Assembly (NCBI RefSeq): GCF_024707545.1 | Contig: NZ_CP062229.1 | Location: forward strand, 62,001-126,000 | Direction of reading: 5' to 3' | DNA length: 64,000 nucleotides | Source of the DNA: Mesorhizobium onobrychidis | GTDB lineage: Bacteria; Pseudomonadota; Alphaproteobacteria; Rhizobiales; Rhizobiaceae | In this document: positions 53,453 to 63,088 of the stretch, piece by piece | Layout of the letters: each line of letters opens with the position of its first letter | Numbering within the stretch: the first letter of the stretch is position 1 | Made by a program: the position numbers and the translations under genes | Notes under the pieces: generated by a model | Seen by the model: only the letters and a program-made list of their open reading frames with translations | Told to the model about the DNA's origin: nothing | The model's database searches: none

Positions 53453-53925
53453 ATGCTGAATGGAAGATCCAATCATTGGTGATGGCGGCGGGCGTTGGCG
53501 CATTGCTGACCATTGCCCCGGCCAATGCCGAGGATGCTTCGGCGACGGCTGCCTACAAGGACATCCAGGCGACGCTCGGCACGGTGCCGGACATGTTCAA
53601 GACACTGCCGGACGTCGCGGTCGCCGGCGCCTGGGCCGAGATCAAGTCGGTGCAGCTCAACCCAAACACTGCGCTCGACAGCAAGACCAAGGAGTTGATG
53701 GGCCTCGCTGTCGCGGCGCAGATCCCCTGTCAGTACTGCGTTTATTTCCACACGCAGGCAGCCAAGCTCAACGGCGCCACCGACGAGGAGATCAAGGAGG
53801 CCTTGGCGATGGCGGAGATCGTACGCCACTGGTCGACGATGCTCAACGGCAGCCAGATCGACCTCGCAACCTTCAAGCAGCAGGCTGATGAGGTGTTCGC
53901 CGCCGTCAAGGCGAAGTCGAATTGA
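53453..53925 (+). pseudogene. secreted carboxymuconolactone decarboxylase-like protein, frameshifted at the signal peptide
   Basis: The AhpD/CMD domain is intact from 53482 on: signal-like MAAGVGALLTIAPANAED, GTVPDMFKTLPDVA, and the redox CXXC with His in PCQYCVYFH. A perfect ribosome site (AAGGGAGGATGAA) instead precedes an ATG at 53453 whose frame gives MLNGRSNHW and stops at once. Adding one G in the TTGGTG at 53477-53482 would join both into one ordinary signal peptide. So either one base has been lost, or the nine-codon frame couples to an ATG in the TGATG overlap. A mature protein of about 130 residues would be a periplasmic peroxidase-like or unknown CMD protein. Confidence 0.6.
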
Positions 53926-53942
53926 GGCAGTGCTCAAAGTCT

Positions 53943-53984
53943 TGGAGCGTCCTTTGTGCGTCCAAGCGGACGCACGGCGCTCCA
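53943..53984. repeat. palindromic intergenic repeat, family A copy 3 (short)
   Basis: GGAGCG and CGCTCC enclose TGCGTCC-AAGC-GGACGCA, a nested hairpin matching the second half of the copy at 34936-35041. The first half (the GCGCATGA part) is absent. Confidence 0.75.
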
Positions 53985-54065
53985 ACCGCTCCCCGTCGAT
54001 GACCGCCGGGCAGCGCTTCTGATCATCAACCGCCCGATCGTGAAGACGGGCACATGGAGGACAAA

Positions 54066-54429
54066 ATGCCGACCAAGACACAGCCAGTGAATGGCGCGGC
54101 GATCAAGAATGCGATCGAAGGCCGTGACCGGAAAAATGCTCGCGAGCTTCTATGCCGCTGACGCGCTGGTGCGGGTGATCGACCGCAACAATCCGCCGAG
54201 CAAGCCGCGCGAAATTCGCGGACGCGCGGCGATCAGCACATTCTGGGACGACATCTGCAGCCGGGCGATGACCCACAAGGTCGACACCACCATCGCCGAC
54301 GGCAACAATCTCGCCTTCACGCAGGCCTGCAGCTACCCGGACGGCACGAAAGTGTTCTGCGCGGCGATGCTGGAACTGAAGGACGGCCAGATTGCGCGGC
54401 AGACCGTCGTGCAGGCATGGGACGAGTGA
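54066..54429 (+). pseudogene. NTF2/SnoaL-like protein, frameshifted
   Basis: A good ribosome site (GGAGG) precedes an ATG giving MPTKTQPVNGAAIKNAIEGR, but this frame ends after 31 codons. The protein resumes one frame over as KMLASFYAADALVRVIDRNN and runs to 54429 with a SnoaL-like fold (VRVIDRNNPPSKPREIRGR, VVQAWDE). Removing one A from the A5 run at 54132-54136 restores a single ~120-residue protein. Family members are small ligand-binding or isomerase-like proteins; function unknown. Confidence 0.6.
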
Positions 54430-54439
54430 GGAGGCGGCC

Positions 54440-54754
54440 ATGTTCAGCGCCAGATGGCAGATCGACGCCAAGTTCGGGCACAAGCAGACAGTGCTCGACT
54501 TGTTGAAAAAAATGGGAGCGCGAGATCGGCTCGCAGGTTGGCATCGCCGAGCTGGAGTTCCAGATCATGACCGGCTCGATCGGCGCACGGGAAGCGACGG
54601 TCGAGTCACATCACCAAGTCAAAGCCTAGCCCAACTGGAAGAGTTCTGCGCCAAGATCGGCAAGATCGACGCGCACGCCGAATGGGGCAAGGAGATGGAG
54701 CCCTATGTCGTGTCGGGCACGAGCCTGTGGAACATTTATCGCATCGTCGAGTAG
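54440..54754 (+). pseudogene. small conserved protein with two compensating frameshifts
   Basis: The ATG follows GAGGAGGC and the frame is open for 104 codons, but the middle third is not protein-like (HRRAGVPDHDRLDRRTGSDG). One frame over, the same stretch reads WEREIGSQVGIAELEFQIMT and GSIGAREATVESHHQVK, which joins smoothly to both ends. So an extra A in the A7 run at 54506-54512 and a missing base near 54621 would explain it. The corrected protein, about 104 residues, starts MFSARWQIDAKFGHKQTVLD and ends GTSLWNIYRIVE; family not recognised. Confidence 0.55.
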
Positions 54755-54770
54755 TGGCCACATCCGATCT

Positions 54771-54927
54771 TCCTTCTCCCCTTGTGGGAGAAGGTGGATC
54801 GGCGCGCAGCGGCGAGACGGATGAGGGGTGTTCCAGCTTGGCGCTTGCTTACCCCTCACCCGGATTGCCAACCGATTTGTAAAGGACAAATCGGGGCAAT
54901 CCGACCTCTCCCACAGGGGGAGAGGTT
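54771..54927. repeat. palindromic intergenic repeat, family D copy 2
   Basis: Terminal arms CCTTCTCCCCTTGTGGGAG and CTCTCCCACAGGGGGAGAGG, with the shared inner CGGATGAGGGGTGTTCCAGC and an added hairpin GATTTGTAAAGGACAAATC. It separates the frameshifted genes from the convergent aldehyde dehydrogenase. Confidence 0.8.
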
Positions 54928-54934
54928 AGAGGCG

Positions 54935-56362
54935 CTACCCGTGCGCCACCATCACATGCCGCACGGCGGTATAATCCTCCAGTGCATAAAGCGACATGTC
55001 CTTGCCGTAGCCGGACTGTTTCAGCCCGCCATGCGGCATCTCATTGGTCAGCATGAAGTGGGTGTTGATCCAGGTGCAGCCATACTGAAGCCGGGCTGCC
55101 GTCGCCATGGCGCGCGAAACGTCTTTGGTCCATACCGACGACGCCAAGCCGTAGTCGCTGTCATTGGCCCAGTTCACCGCCTCGTCGATTTCGGAAAAGC
55201 GGGTAACGGAGACAACCGGCCCGAACACTTCGCGGCGCACGATCTCGTCTTCCTGCAGCGCCCCGGCGACGACGGTCGGCTGGTAGAAGAAGCCGGAGCC
55301 CGCGCCCGGCTTGCCTCCGGTGGTGATCTCGATGTGCTTCAGCTCCGAGGCGCGCTCGACGAAGCTCGAGACGCGGTCGCGCTGGCGGCGTGAGATCAAC
55401 GGCCCGATCTCGTTCTCGGTGTCGTCGGGGCGATTGTATTTGATGGTCGAGACGGCGGAGGAAAGGTCGGCAACGAGCTTGTCGTAGATCTTCTTGCCGG
55501 CATAGATGCGGCAGGCGGCGGTGCAGTCCTGGCCGGCATTGTAGTAGCCGAACGCGCGCAGGCCATTGACCACCGCGTCGAGATCGGCGTCGTCGAAGAC
55601 GATGACCGGCGCCTTGCCGCCGAGTTCCAGATGCGTGCGCTTGACCGATTTGGCGGCGGCCTGCAGCACCTTCTTGCCGGTAGCGACGTCGCCGGTGATC
55701 GAGATCATGTTGATTCTCGGGTGGTTGATCAGCGTGTTGCCGACACTGTCGCCTCTGCCGAGCACGACGTTGACGACGCCTTCCGGCAGGATGTCGGCGA
55801 GGATCTTGGCCAGCTTCAATGCGGTCAGCGGCGTCTGCTCGGACGGCTTGAAGACGACCGTGTTGCCGCCGGCAATCGCCGGCGCCAGCTTCCAGGCCAT
55901 CATCATCAGCGGATAGTTCCATGGCGCGATCGAGGCGACGACACCGATGGCATCGCGGCGGACCATCGAGGTGTGACCGGGGATGTATTCGCCGGCGACC
56001 TGGCCGGGCATCGAGCGGACGGCGCCGGCAAAGAAGCGGTAGCAGTCGACGATCGCCGGGATTTCGTCGTTGAGCACGGCATTGATCGGCTTGCCGCAAT
56101 TGAGCGCCTCGAGGGCGGCGAAATCTTGTGCCGCGGCCTCGATGCGATCGGCGATCTTTAGCAGATAGCCGGAGCGCTGCGCCGGTGTGGTGCGCGACCA
56201 GGTGACGAAGGCCTTTTCGGCCTCCAGCACCGCCGCCTCGATCTGCGCCTGGCTGGCTTCAGGCAGGTTGAGGATAGCCGCCCCGGTCTTCGGATTGAGG
56301 ATTGGCTCCTCGGTTTCGGTGCCCTTCTCGAATTTCGGCCCGATCAGCATCTTTATGTCCAT
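54935..56362 (-). CDS. aminobutyraldehyde-type aldehyde dehydrogenase
   Basis: 475 residues. NAD-dependent oxidation of an aminoaldehyde, such as 4-aminobutanal from putrescine, to the acid. The general-base Glu lies in LELGGKAP, the catalytic Cys in [14 protein letters not shown], and the N-terminal oxyanion Asn in [27 protein letters not shown] closes the C-terminus as in PatD-type enzymes. It is the last gene of a leftward operon with a polyamine-type ABC importer, 29 bases after the second permease, which supports putrescine use. The ATG after GGGAGAG was used. Confidence 0.88.
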   Translation of the reverse strand: MDIKMLIGPKFEKGTETEEPILNPKTGAAILNLPEASQAQIEAAVLEAEKAFVTWSRTTPAQRSGYLLKIADRIEAAAQDFAALEALNCGKPINAVLNDEIPAIVDCYRFFAGAVRSMPGQVAGEYIPGHTSMVRRDAIGVVASIAPWNYPLMMMAWKLAPAIAGGNTVVFKPSEQTPLTALKLAKILADILPEGVVNVVLGRGDSVGNTLINHPRINMISITGDVATGKKVLQAAAKSVKRTHLELGGKAPVIVFDDADLDAVVNGLRAFGYYNAGQDCTAACRIYAGKKIYDKLVADLSSAVSTIKYNRPDDTENEIGPLISRRQRDRVSSFVERASELKHIEITTGGKPGAGSGFFYQPTVVAGALQEDEIVRREVFGPVVSVTRFSEIDEAVNWANDSDYGLASSVWTKDVSRAMATAARLQYGCTWINTHFMLTNEMPHGGLKQSGYGKDMSLYALEDYTAVRHVMVAHG

Positions 56363-56391
56363 GGAAGTCTCTCCCTTATGGATTCTTGACG

Positions 56392-57207
56392 TCATTTGCC
56401 CGAACCGGCGATCTGGTCGCCGTCGCGGGTCAGGTAGTAGGCAAGGAGAATAGGCAGCAGCGTCACCAGCACGACCACCATGGCCACGACATTGGTGACT
56501 GGGCGCTGGCGCGGACGGATCAGTTCCTCCAGCATCCAGATCGGCAGCGTCTGCTGCTGGCCGGCGGTAAAGGTGGTGACGATGACCTCATCGAACGACA
56601 GCGCGAAAGCGAGCATGCCGCCGGCGAGCAGCGCGGTGGCGATGTTGGGCAGCACGACATGGCGAAAGGTCTGGAAGCCGTCGGCGCCGAGATCCATCGA
56701 TGCCTCGATCATCGAGCCGGAAGTGCGGCGGAAGCGGGCGACGGCGTTGTTGTAGACAACGACGACGCAGAAGGTGGCGTGGCCAAGCACGATCGTCCAG
56801 AACGAGAACGGAATCTCGGCCAGCGAAAAGGCCGAACGCAGCGCGATGCCGGTGATGATGCCGGGCAGCGCGATCGGCAGGATGACCAGCAGCGAGATGG
56901 TTTCGCGGCCAAAGAACTGTGTTCGCGAAACGGCGGCCGCGCAGAGCGTGCCGAGGACCAGGGCGACGAGGGTCGAGATGGCGGCGACCCTGATCGACAG
57001 CGATAGCGCTTGCCACACGTCCGGGCGGTTCCAGGTGACGGCGAACCATTGCGTCGTCAGCCCCGGCGGCGGCCAGACAAAGCTCTTTTCCTCGGTCGTG
57101 AAGGCATAGATAAAGATCAGGAAGATCGGCAGATGCAGGAACAGCAAACCGCAGGCAGCGGCGATCTTCAGGCCGAGAGGAGCGGATGGTGAGCCATCAG
57201 AGCGCAT
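56392..57207 (-). CDS. polyamine-type ABC transporter permease (PotC/PotI-like)
   Basis: 271 residues, six hydrophobic segments, starting [20 protein letters not shown] with the PotC-like periplasmic [16 protein letters not shown]. The docking loop is [20 protein letters not shown] near 168-187. Inner membrane. Its start overlaps the upstream permease by 11 bases, so the two are translated together. Confidence 0.9.
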   Translation of the reverse strand: MRSDGSPSAPLGLKIAAACGLLFLHLPIFLIFIYAFTTEEKSFVWPPPGLTTQWFAVTWNRPDVWQALSLSIRVAAISTLVALVLGTLCAAAVSRTQFFGRETISLLVILPIALPGIITGIALRSAFSLAEIPFSFWTIVLGHATFCVVVVYNNAVARFRRTSGSMIEASMDLGADGFQTFRHVVLPNIATALLAGGMLAFALSFDEVIVTTFTAGQQQTLPIWMLEELIRPRQRPVTNVVAMVVVLVTLLPILLAYYLTRDGDQIAGSGK

Positions 57208-58162
57208 CGAAAGCCCCCATGCGCTTGGCGCCCCAGAGGTAGAAACCCATGATGACGATGGGCACTACGGTGAAGGCGGCGGCGAGCGGGATGTTGCCGG
57301 CGGTGCCCTGCTGCGAGTAGACGGCCTGGCCGATGAACAGCCGCGAGGTGCCGATAATCTGGGGGATGATGTAGTCGCCCAGCGTCAGCGAGAAGGTGAA
57401 GATCGATCCGGCGACGATGCCAGGCAGAGCCAGCGGGAACAGCACGTTGCGGAAGGTCTGGCCGGGCGAGGCGCCGAGATCGGACGAGGCCTCGACCAGA
57501 TTGCCGGGCACGCGCTCTAGCGCCGCCTGCACCGGCAGGATCATGAAGGGCAGCCAGACATAGACGAAGACGATGAAGGTGCCGGTTGATGACACCGACA
57601 GAGAATTGCCGCCGACGATCGGCAGCGACAGCCAGCCATCGAGCAGCCACAGAAGATGCAGCTTGGCGAGCAGCCAGGTCAGGATGCCTTCCTTGGCGAG
57701 GATGAGCTTCCAGGCGTAGATCTTGACCAGATAGCTCGACCACAGCGGCAGCATGACACCGAGATAGAACAGCGCCTTCCAGCGGCCGCGCGCATAGCGG
57801 GCCGCGTAATAGGCGATAGGGAAGGCGATGATCGCCGAGGCGAGCGTAACCAGAGCCGCCATCGTCACCGTGCGCAGGATGATGTCGAGATTGGCGGCCT
57901 GCAACAGGTCGCCGTAGGTCTTCAGCGTGAATTCGCGGTTGATGAGGCCGGAGAACTCGTCGATCGAGAAAAAACTCTGCAAGAGCAGCGCGAACAGCGA
58001 GCCGATATAGACGATGCCGAGCCACAGCACCGGCGGCAGCAGCATCAACAGCAGCAGCAGCTTCGGCCTGCGCCAGAACAGGTCCGATAGCGCGCCGCGC
58101 AGGCCGCCGGCGCGGGGAAGGAGGGCTGGGGCAGGTTTTGCCTGGGTCGCGGCCAGAGTCAT
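57197..58162 (-). CDS. polyamine-type ABC transporter permease (PotB/PotH-like)
   Basis: 321 residues. An N-terminal stretch of about 35 residues precedes the first membrane segment ([20 protein letters not shown]). The docking loop is [20 protein letters not shown], as expected for PotB/PotH. The ATG giving [11 protein letters not shown] was chosen; upstream codons in this frame are the translated repeat element. About 235 bases, mostly repeat, separate it from the ATPase gene. Confidence 0.9.
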   Translation of the reverse strand: MTLAATQAKPAPALLPRAGGLRGALSDLFWRRPKLLLLLMLLPPVLWLGIVYIGSLFALLLQSFFSIDEFSGLINREFTLKTYGDLLQAANLDIILRTVTMAALVTLASAIIAFPIAYYAARYARGRWKALFYLGVMLPLWSSYLVKIYAWKLILAKEGILTWLLAKLHLLWLLDGWLSLPIVGGNSLSVSSTGTFIVFVYVWLPFMILPVQAALERVPGNLVEASSDLGASPGQTFRNVLFPLALPGIVAGSIFTFSLTLGDYIIPQIIGTSRLFIGQAVYSQQGTAGNIPLAAAFTVVPIVIMGFYLWGAKRMGAFDAL

Positions 58163-58189
58163 GGTTTCTTCGACCGGCCGCGTTCCTTC

Positions 58190-58350
58190 GCGCCCCCCTC
58201 TGTCCTGCCGGACATCTCCCCCACGAGGGGGGAGATTGGCTGTCGCGACTGCTTTCGCCAATCACGAACGTTGCAGAAGAGGCGCCACTGGCGAAGCTGC
58301 CGATCTCCCCCCAAGTGGGGGAGATGTCCGGCAGGACAGAGGGGGGCGCC
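58190..58350. repeat. palindromic intergenic repeat, family C copy 2
   Basis: Outer arms GCGCCCCCCTCTGTCCTGCC and GGCAGGACAGAGGGGGGCGC; inner GACATCTCCCCCACGAGGGG and CAAGTGGGGGAGATGTC. Closely matches 14559-14718. It lies inside the polyamine operon between the ATPase and first permease genes, so it would be transcribed as a long stem-loop. Confidence 0.85.
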
Positions 58351-58397
58351 GTGAAGCGCCGCACTTGGCCTGTCAGCCAAGACTTTCCTCACCGCCA

Positions 58398-59396
58398 TCA
58401 TGCCGGCTCGTCCATCAAATGCAGGTGCTCGCGGTTGAAGGTGAGCACGACCACCTCGCCTTCCCTGGGCAATTTCGCACCGGCCGGCACGATCGCATGC
58501 AATCTCAACCCGTCGGCATCGAGCGCCAGTCTTGTCGTGGCGCCGAGATAATTGGTCGAGACGAGACGAGCGGCAACGCCGTCGCCCTTGGCCGCCCGGC
58601 CGATGCGAATGGATTCAGGCCGCAGGCTGCCCCAGCGATGCTGGCCGGAATAACGCTGAACGAAGTCCGGCGGCAACACATTGGACGAGCCTACGAAATC
58701 GGCGACGAAGCGCGTCTTCGGGCGCTGGTAGATGTCCTCCGGCGTGCCGATCTGCATGATCTTGCCGTCGTTGAAGACGGCGACGCGATCGGCCATCGAA
58801 AGGGCCTCGCCCTGGTCGTGGGTGACGAAGACGAAGGTGATGCCGAGCGCCTTCTGCAGCGACTTCAGCTCCTCCTGCATGTTCTCGCGCAGCTTGAGGT
58901 CGAGCGCGCCAAGCGGCTCGTCGAGCAAAAGCACCTTGGGCTGGTTGACCAGGGCGCGGGCGAGCGCGACGCGCTGGCGCTGGCCGCCGGAAAGCTGGCC
59001 GGGACGGCGGGCGCCGTAGCCCGGAAGCCGCACCAGCGACAATGCCTCCTCGGCCGCCTTCTGCCGCTCGAGCTTGCCGACGCCCTTGACCATCAGCCCG
59101 TAGGCGACATTGTCGAGCACGTTCAGATGCGGAAACAGCGCGTAGTCCTGAAAGACGGTGTTGACGTTACGGCGATAGGGCGGAACGCCTTCGGCGCGTT
59201 CGCCGAAAATGGAGATCGAGCCCGATGTCGGCTGCTCGAAGCCGGCGATCAGGCGCAGGCAGGTCGTCTTGCCGGAGCCTGAAGGCCCGAGCATGGCAAA
59301 GAACTCGCCCGGCACGATGTCGAGATCGACCATATCGACGGCGCGCACGCTGCCGAAATGGCGCGAGACTCTGGCGAACGAAACGGCTGATGTCAT
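58398..59396 (-). CDS. polyamine-type ABC transporter ATP-binding protein (PotA/PotG-like)
   Basis: 332 residues. ABC domain with Walker A GPSGSGKTT (about 37-45), Q-loop VFQDYALFPH, signature LSGGQRQRV, Walker B LLLDEPLGALD and the H-loop FVTHDQGEA, followed by a C-terminal TOBE regulatory domain (LRPESIRIG to the end). It powers the PotB/C-like permeases. About 206 bases, mostly a repeat, lie between it and the binding-protein gene. Confidence 0.93.
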   Translation of the reverse strand: MTSAVSFARVSRHFGSVRAVDMVDLDIVPGEFFAMLGPSGSGKTTCLRLIAGFEQPTSGSISIFGERAEGVPPYRRNVNTVFQDYALFPHLNVLDNVAYGLMVKGVGKLERQKAAEEALSLVRLPGYGARRPGQLSGGQRQRVALARALVNQPKVLLLDEPLGALDLKLRENMQEELKSLQKALGITFVFVTHDQGEALSMADRVAVFNDGKIMQIGTPEDIYQRPKTRFVADFVGSSNVLPPDFVQRYSGQHRWGSLRPESIRIGRAAKGDGVAARLVSTNYLGATTRLALDADGLRLHAIVPAGAKLPREGEVVVLTFNREHLHLMDEPA

Positions 59397-59482
59397 GGGC
59401 TGTCAGTCTGTTACCGGTTTGATGTGTTGACATCGCCGGCGCCGCCACGGATAGCGGGCGGGACCAGCGAACTGCGCGGCAC

Positions 59483-59596
59483 CCTACCTCCCCCTTGTGG
59501 GGAGGTCGCGGCGAAGCCGCGGGTGGGGGCAGGAACTGCCGAGCGAACCCCCACCCCGACGCTGCGCGTCGACCCTCCCCACAAGGGGGAGGGTAA
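59483..59596. repeat. palindromic intergenic repeat, family D-related
   Basis: Terminal arms CCCTACCTCCCCCTTGTGGG and CCACAAGGGGGAGGGTAAGG with inner hairpins GCGGCGAAGCCGC and GACGCTGCGCGTC. It lies between the binding-protein and ATPase genes of the polyamine operon, where binding-protein mRNA is often stabilised by such structures. Confidence 0.8.
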
Positions 59597-59602
59597 GGGA
59601 AC

Positions 59603-60754
59603 TCACCGCCCGCCGATGACTCCGATATAGTCCGACACCCAGCGATAGTAAGGCACGCACTGGTCCTGGGTGGCGCACTTCGACACCGGCGTCTTCCAGA
59701 ACTTTATCTTTTCGAAATTGTCGTAGCCGTTGGTCTTGCAGCCTTCGTCGCCGAGCAGTTCGTTGCCCTTGCAGGCAGCAGGCACCACCGGAAGCGAACC
59801 GAACCAGGCGGAGACATCGCCCTGCACTTTCGGCGATAGCGAGTGCTCCATCCACATATAGGCGCAGTTCGGGTGGGCTGCGTCGGCCGCCAGCATGGTC
59901 GTGTCGGCCCAGCCGGTGACGCCTTCCTGGGGAATGGTCGAAGCGACCGGCTTCTTGGCAGCAACCAGCGTGTTGACCTGGTAGGGCCATGAACCGGAGG
60001 CAACGACGCCTTCGTTCTGGAAGTCATCGACCTGGATGGCAGCGTCATGCCAGTAGCGTCCGACCAACGTGCGCTGGACGCGCAGCAGATCGAGGGCGGC
60101 CTTGTACTGGTCTTCGGTCAGTTCGTAGGGATCCTTGATGCCGAGCTCCGGCTTGTGAAGCATCAGATAGTTGGCGGCATCGGCGATGTGGATCGGCCCG
60201 TCATAAGCCTGGACGCGGCCTTTGTTCGACTTGCCGTCAGGCAAGGTCATCTCCTCGAAGACCACGTTCCAGCTCTTCGGCGCTTCCTTGAACACCTCGG
60301 TGTTGTACATCAGCACATTCGGCCCCCACTGGTAGGGAGCGCCGTAGTGGACGCCGCCAACCGTGAACCACGGCGCATCCTTCAGCCGGTCGTCGACCGT
60401 GTTCCAACTCGGGACGAGATCGGTGTTGATCGGCTGGACCCGCTTGCCGGCGACGAGGCGCAGCGAAGCGTCGCCCGAGGCGGTAACGAGGTCGAAGCCG
60501 CCCTCGTTCATCAGCGCGACCATCTCGTCGGAGGTGTTGGCGGTCTTGATGTTGACTTTGCAGCCTGTGTTCTTCTCGAAAGACGTGACCCAATCGTAGT
60601 TCTTGTCGGTTTCGCCGCGTTCGATGTAACCGGGCCAGGCGACAATGTTGACCTGGCCTTCGCCCTTGCCGAGTTCCTTAACCTGGGCGATCGCCTGGCC
60701 GGAGAAGGCCAGCGCGACCGTTAATGCAGTGCACGACTTCAGGAATGAGTTCAT
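59603..60754 (-). CDS. polyamine-type ABC transporter substrate-binding protein (PotD/PotF-like)
   Basis: 383 residues, periplasmic. Signal peptide MNSFLKSCTALTVALAFSGQ ending AIAQ. The mature part has the PotD/F layout: VNIVAWPGYIERG, FEKNTGCKVNIKTANTSDEM, SGDASLRLVAG and PYQWGPNVLMYN. The C-terminal part carries several Cys (AACKG, GCKTNG, KCATQDQC). Given the adjacent aminoaldehyde dehydrogenase, putrescine or a related amine is the likely ligand. First gene of the operon. Confidence 0.9.
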   Translation of the reverse strand: MNSFLKSCTALTVALAFSGQAIAQVKELGKGEGQVNIVAWPGYIERGETDKNYDWVTSFEKNTGCKVNIKTANTSDEMVALMNEGGFDLVTASGDASLRLVAGKRVQPINTDLVPSWNTVDDRLKDAPWFTVGGVHYGAPYQWGPNVLMYNTEVFKEAPKSWNVVFEEMTLPDGKSNKGRVQAYDGPIHIADAANYLMLHKPELGIKDPYELTEDQYKAALDLLRVQRTLVGRYWHDAAIQVDDFQNEGVVASGSWPYQVNTLVAAKKPVASTIPQEGVTGWADTTMLAADAAHPNCAYMWMEHSLSPKVQGDVSAWFGSLPVVPAACKGNELLGDEGCKTNGYDNFEKIKFWKTPVSKCATQDQCVPYYRWVSDYIGVIGGR

Positions 60755-60879
60755 CGTCGATCTCCCATCTGAGGGGCCGCACTCTCGCGGCGGCTTGGTC
60801 CCTGATTGTCAAAGTGCTGTGAAATTTCCGGTTTCGCAAATTCATTTATCAGAAAGGCGATATCGGTTTTTCCGATAGA

Positions 60880-61806
60880 CTAACGACCGATCTTCTCCGG
60901 CCGCTGGCGGACCATGCGCTGCGACTGGGCAAGCCCGATGAAGTCGCGCGCGGCCTGCGGCAGGCCGGAGCCGCGCCGCCAGACCGTGCCGACCTGGACA
61001 ACCGGCAATGAGCCCGAAATATCGCGCGATTCGATGCGGTCGCCTTCCAGCGACCATGGCCGGTAGACGAGGTCGGGCAGCAGCGCCACGCCGGCGCCGG
61101 TAGCGACGAGGCTGCGCACCGCTTCGACCGAGCGGGTGCGGAAGGCGACATGCGGCTTGGCGGCGATCGCCGCCAGCAGTTTTCCGGTATTCTCTTCGAT
61201 CTCGTCGACGGTCAGCATGATCAGCGGCTCCGAGGCGATATCGCCAATGCCGATGATGTCGGCGCCGGACAGCGGATGGCCAAGCGGTAGCCATAGCCGG
61301 TAGGGCGAGACTTCGAGAATTTCCGATTGCAGGGCGGTGCGGTCGCGCAGGTTCGAGGTGACCATGACGGCGATGTCGAGCTTGCCGCCGATCAGCAGAT
61401 GTTCGAGGTAATCGCCATTGTCCTCGATGGCCGAGATCTCGACGCCCGGATAGGCGCGGCGATAGCGGGCGAGGAGGTCGGACAGCACATAGCCGGCGAC
61501 CAGCGATGTGACGCCGAGTTGCAGCCGGCCGCCAGCCGCCGTTTGCTCGCCGGAGAAGGCGCGGCGCGCATCGGAAACGTCGGCAAGGATCTTTGTCGCG
61601 TGGCGCAGGAACTGGTGGCCCTTGTGGGTGATGTTGAGGCCGCGCGGATGGCGCTCGAACAGTTCGACGCCGAGATCGCCTTCGAGTTCCTTGATCGCTT
61701 CGGTGACCGACGATTGCGAGATGGACAGGTTTTGGGCGGCGCCAGACACCGTGCCTTGCTCGGCGACGGCGATGAAGAACTGCAATTGGCGAATGGTGAA
61801 GGCCAT
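60880..61806 (-). CDS. LysR-family regulator upstream of the polyamine operon
   Basis: 308 residues. The winged helix is clear (MAFTIRQLQFFIAVAEQGTV, SQSSVTEAIKELEGDLGVEL), followed by an effector domain (LQLGVTSLVAGYVL). It lies about 125 bases upstream of the binding-protein gene on the same strand and could be co-transcribed or control it. A GTG five codons earlier is an alternative start; neither has a clear ribosome site. Confidence 0.88.
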   Translation of the reverse strand: MAFTIRQLQFFIAVAEQGTVSGAAQNLSISQSSVTEAIKELEGDLGVELFERHPRGLNITHKGHQFLRHATKILADVSDARRAFSGEQTAAGGRLQLGVTSLVAGYVLSDLLARYRRAYPGVEISAIEDNGDYLEHLLIGGKLDIAVMVTSNLRDRTALQSEILEVSPYRLWLPLGHPLSGADIIGIGDIASEPLIMLTVDEIEENTGKLLAAIAAKPHVAFRTRSVEAVRSLVATGAGVALLPDLVYRPWSLEGDRIESRDISGSLPVVQVGTVWRRGSGLPQAARDFIGLAQSQRMVRQRPEKIGR

Positions 61807-61882
61807 CGCCGGACTAAACACCGGGACGGCAAGGAAGAAAAGCCGCCGATCTCAGGCTCACCGCTTTACTGCTCTGGCCAGG

Positions 61883-62659
61883 TCAGGTCGCGCTTTCGCT
61901 GCCGGCAATGCTGAGCCGCGCGCCCGCTTCCCCAAGGGCTGCGGCGATGGCGCGCGGCGGCGGCCGATCGGTGACGAGTTCGGAAAAACCGTCGAGGCCG
62001 CAGACCTGGACCAGGCCCTGGCGACCGAACTTGGTGTGGTCGGTGACGACGAGCGAGCGCTGGCCGCGCGACAGCACCATGCGGGCGAATTCCGCCTCTT
62101 CCAGATCATAGTCCATCACGCCCGTGACGGCATCGACCGCGCCGGTGGAGATCACCGCATGGTTGACGGAAAAGCGGCTGACGAATTCGATCGCCGAGAC
62201 GCCAAAGGCGGCGCCCGAGTCGCTGCGCAATTCGCCACCGGCCATGTAGACCTTGTTGCCGTTGACGGTGGCCAGCGTGCGGGCGATGTCGGAGGAGTTG
62301 GTAACCACCGTCAACCGCCGGTGGCCGAGCAGTTCGCGGGCCAGGAAAGAGGTGGTGGTGCCGGTGTCGAGCATGATCGATTCGCCGTCGCGGATGGTCG
62401 CGGCAACCATGCGGGCGATGGTGCGCTTGGCATCGGCATTCTCGCGCATGCGCCGCTCGAACGGCGCCTCGCCGGCCATTGACGGCAGGCCGACGGCGCC
62501 ATGCATCTTCAGGATCGAACCGTCACTGGTCAGCGGCTTGACGTCGCGGCGCACGGTCTCCAGGGAGACGCCCAGCCGGTCGGCCAGACTGGCGATGGTG
62601 ACAGTGCCCTCTTCCTGCAGGAGACGCAGGATTTCGCCATGCCGCTTCGAGTGGATCAT
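61883..62659 (-). CDS. DeoR/GlpR-family regulator
   Basis: 258 residues. N-terminal DeoR winged helix (ILRLLQEEGTVTIASLADRL, GVSLETVRRDVKPL), then the sugar-phosphate-sensing domain with the LDTGTTTSF phosphate site and the C-terminal VVTDHTKFGRQG. DeoR members usually repress the adjacent genes and respond to a phosphorylated metabolite. Divergent from a phosphotransferase gene, which fits: the kinase-like product could be the signal. Confidence 0.92.
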   Translation of the reverse strand: MIHSKRHGEILRLLQEEGTVTIASLADRLGVSLETVRRDVKPLTSDGSILKMHGAVGLPSMAGEAPFERRMRENADAKRTIARMVAATIRDGESIMLDTGTTTSFLARELLGHRRLTVVTNSSDIARTLATVNGNKVYMAGGELRSDSGAAFGVSAIEFVSRFSVNHAVISTGAVDAVTGVMDYDLEEAEFARMVLSRGQRSLVVTDHTKFGRQGLVQVCGLDGFSELVTDRPPPRAIAAALGEAGARLSIAGSESAT

Positions 62660-63088
62660 CGGGATTCGGCCCCAATCGGATTGTTGCGCTGCTGACCGCT
62701 TCTAAGGCAAATCGGCCACAGCTTACAAGAAATCCTTGTGGTTTCGGGCAAAAAGCCACAAGTTTTCGTTGACAAGCCAGATCACATGGCGTGACACTGG
62801 CTTGGTGACAGGCTCGGAACTGCCACGGGAGAACGACGGCAGAGCCGCACCAAGATTCGCCTGCCCGAACGGCTGGAAAGTCGTCTGGCGCAAGGGAAAA
62901 GGATTTTTTCGAATCCGCGGGGGCGGATGCCGGAGTCGAAGAACCCGGCACAGGGGCTCGTCGGTGCGGTGCGGGATACCGATCCCGGGATCCCGCACCG
63001 ACGAGAACTTCGCATTTGTCCCTCCTGCCGGCCGCCAGATTTTTGTCGCCCGTGGCGCCTTGAACCCCGCCCAACGAGGGATGGACCT
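62660..63088. promoter_or_regulatory. divergent region with operator-like and hairpin elements
   Basis: About 430 bases between deoR-type and kinase-type genes. ACAAG and CTTGT form a perfect inverted repeat around 5 bases at 62725-62739, and ACAAG recurs at 62758-62762 and 62772-62776, so this is a likely repressor site. A second element at 62958-63006 has the right arm ATCCCGCACCGACGAG pairing with CTCGTCGGTGCGG and GTGCGGGAT; it lies in the probable 5' leader of the phosphotransferase gene. Confidence 0.55.

Noticed and set aside
54091..54429. Independent 112-residue protein starting MARRSRMRSK
   Set aside because: The first ~15 residues are a shifted reading of the better-supported start at 54066; the frameshift model explains both parts.
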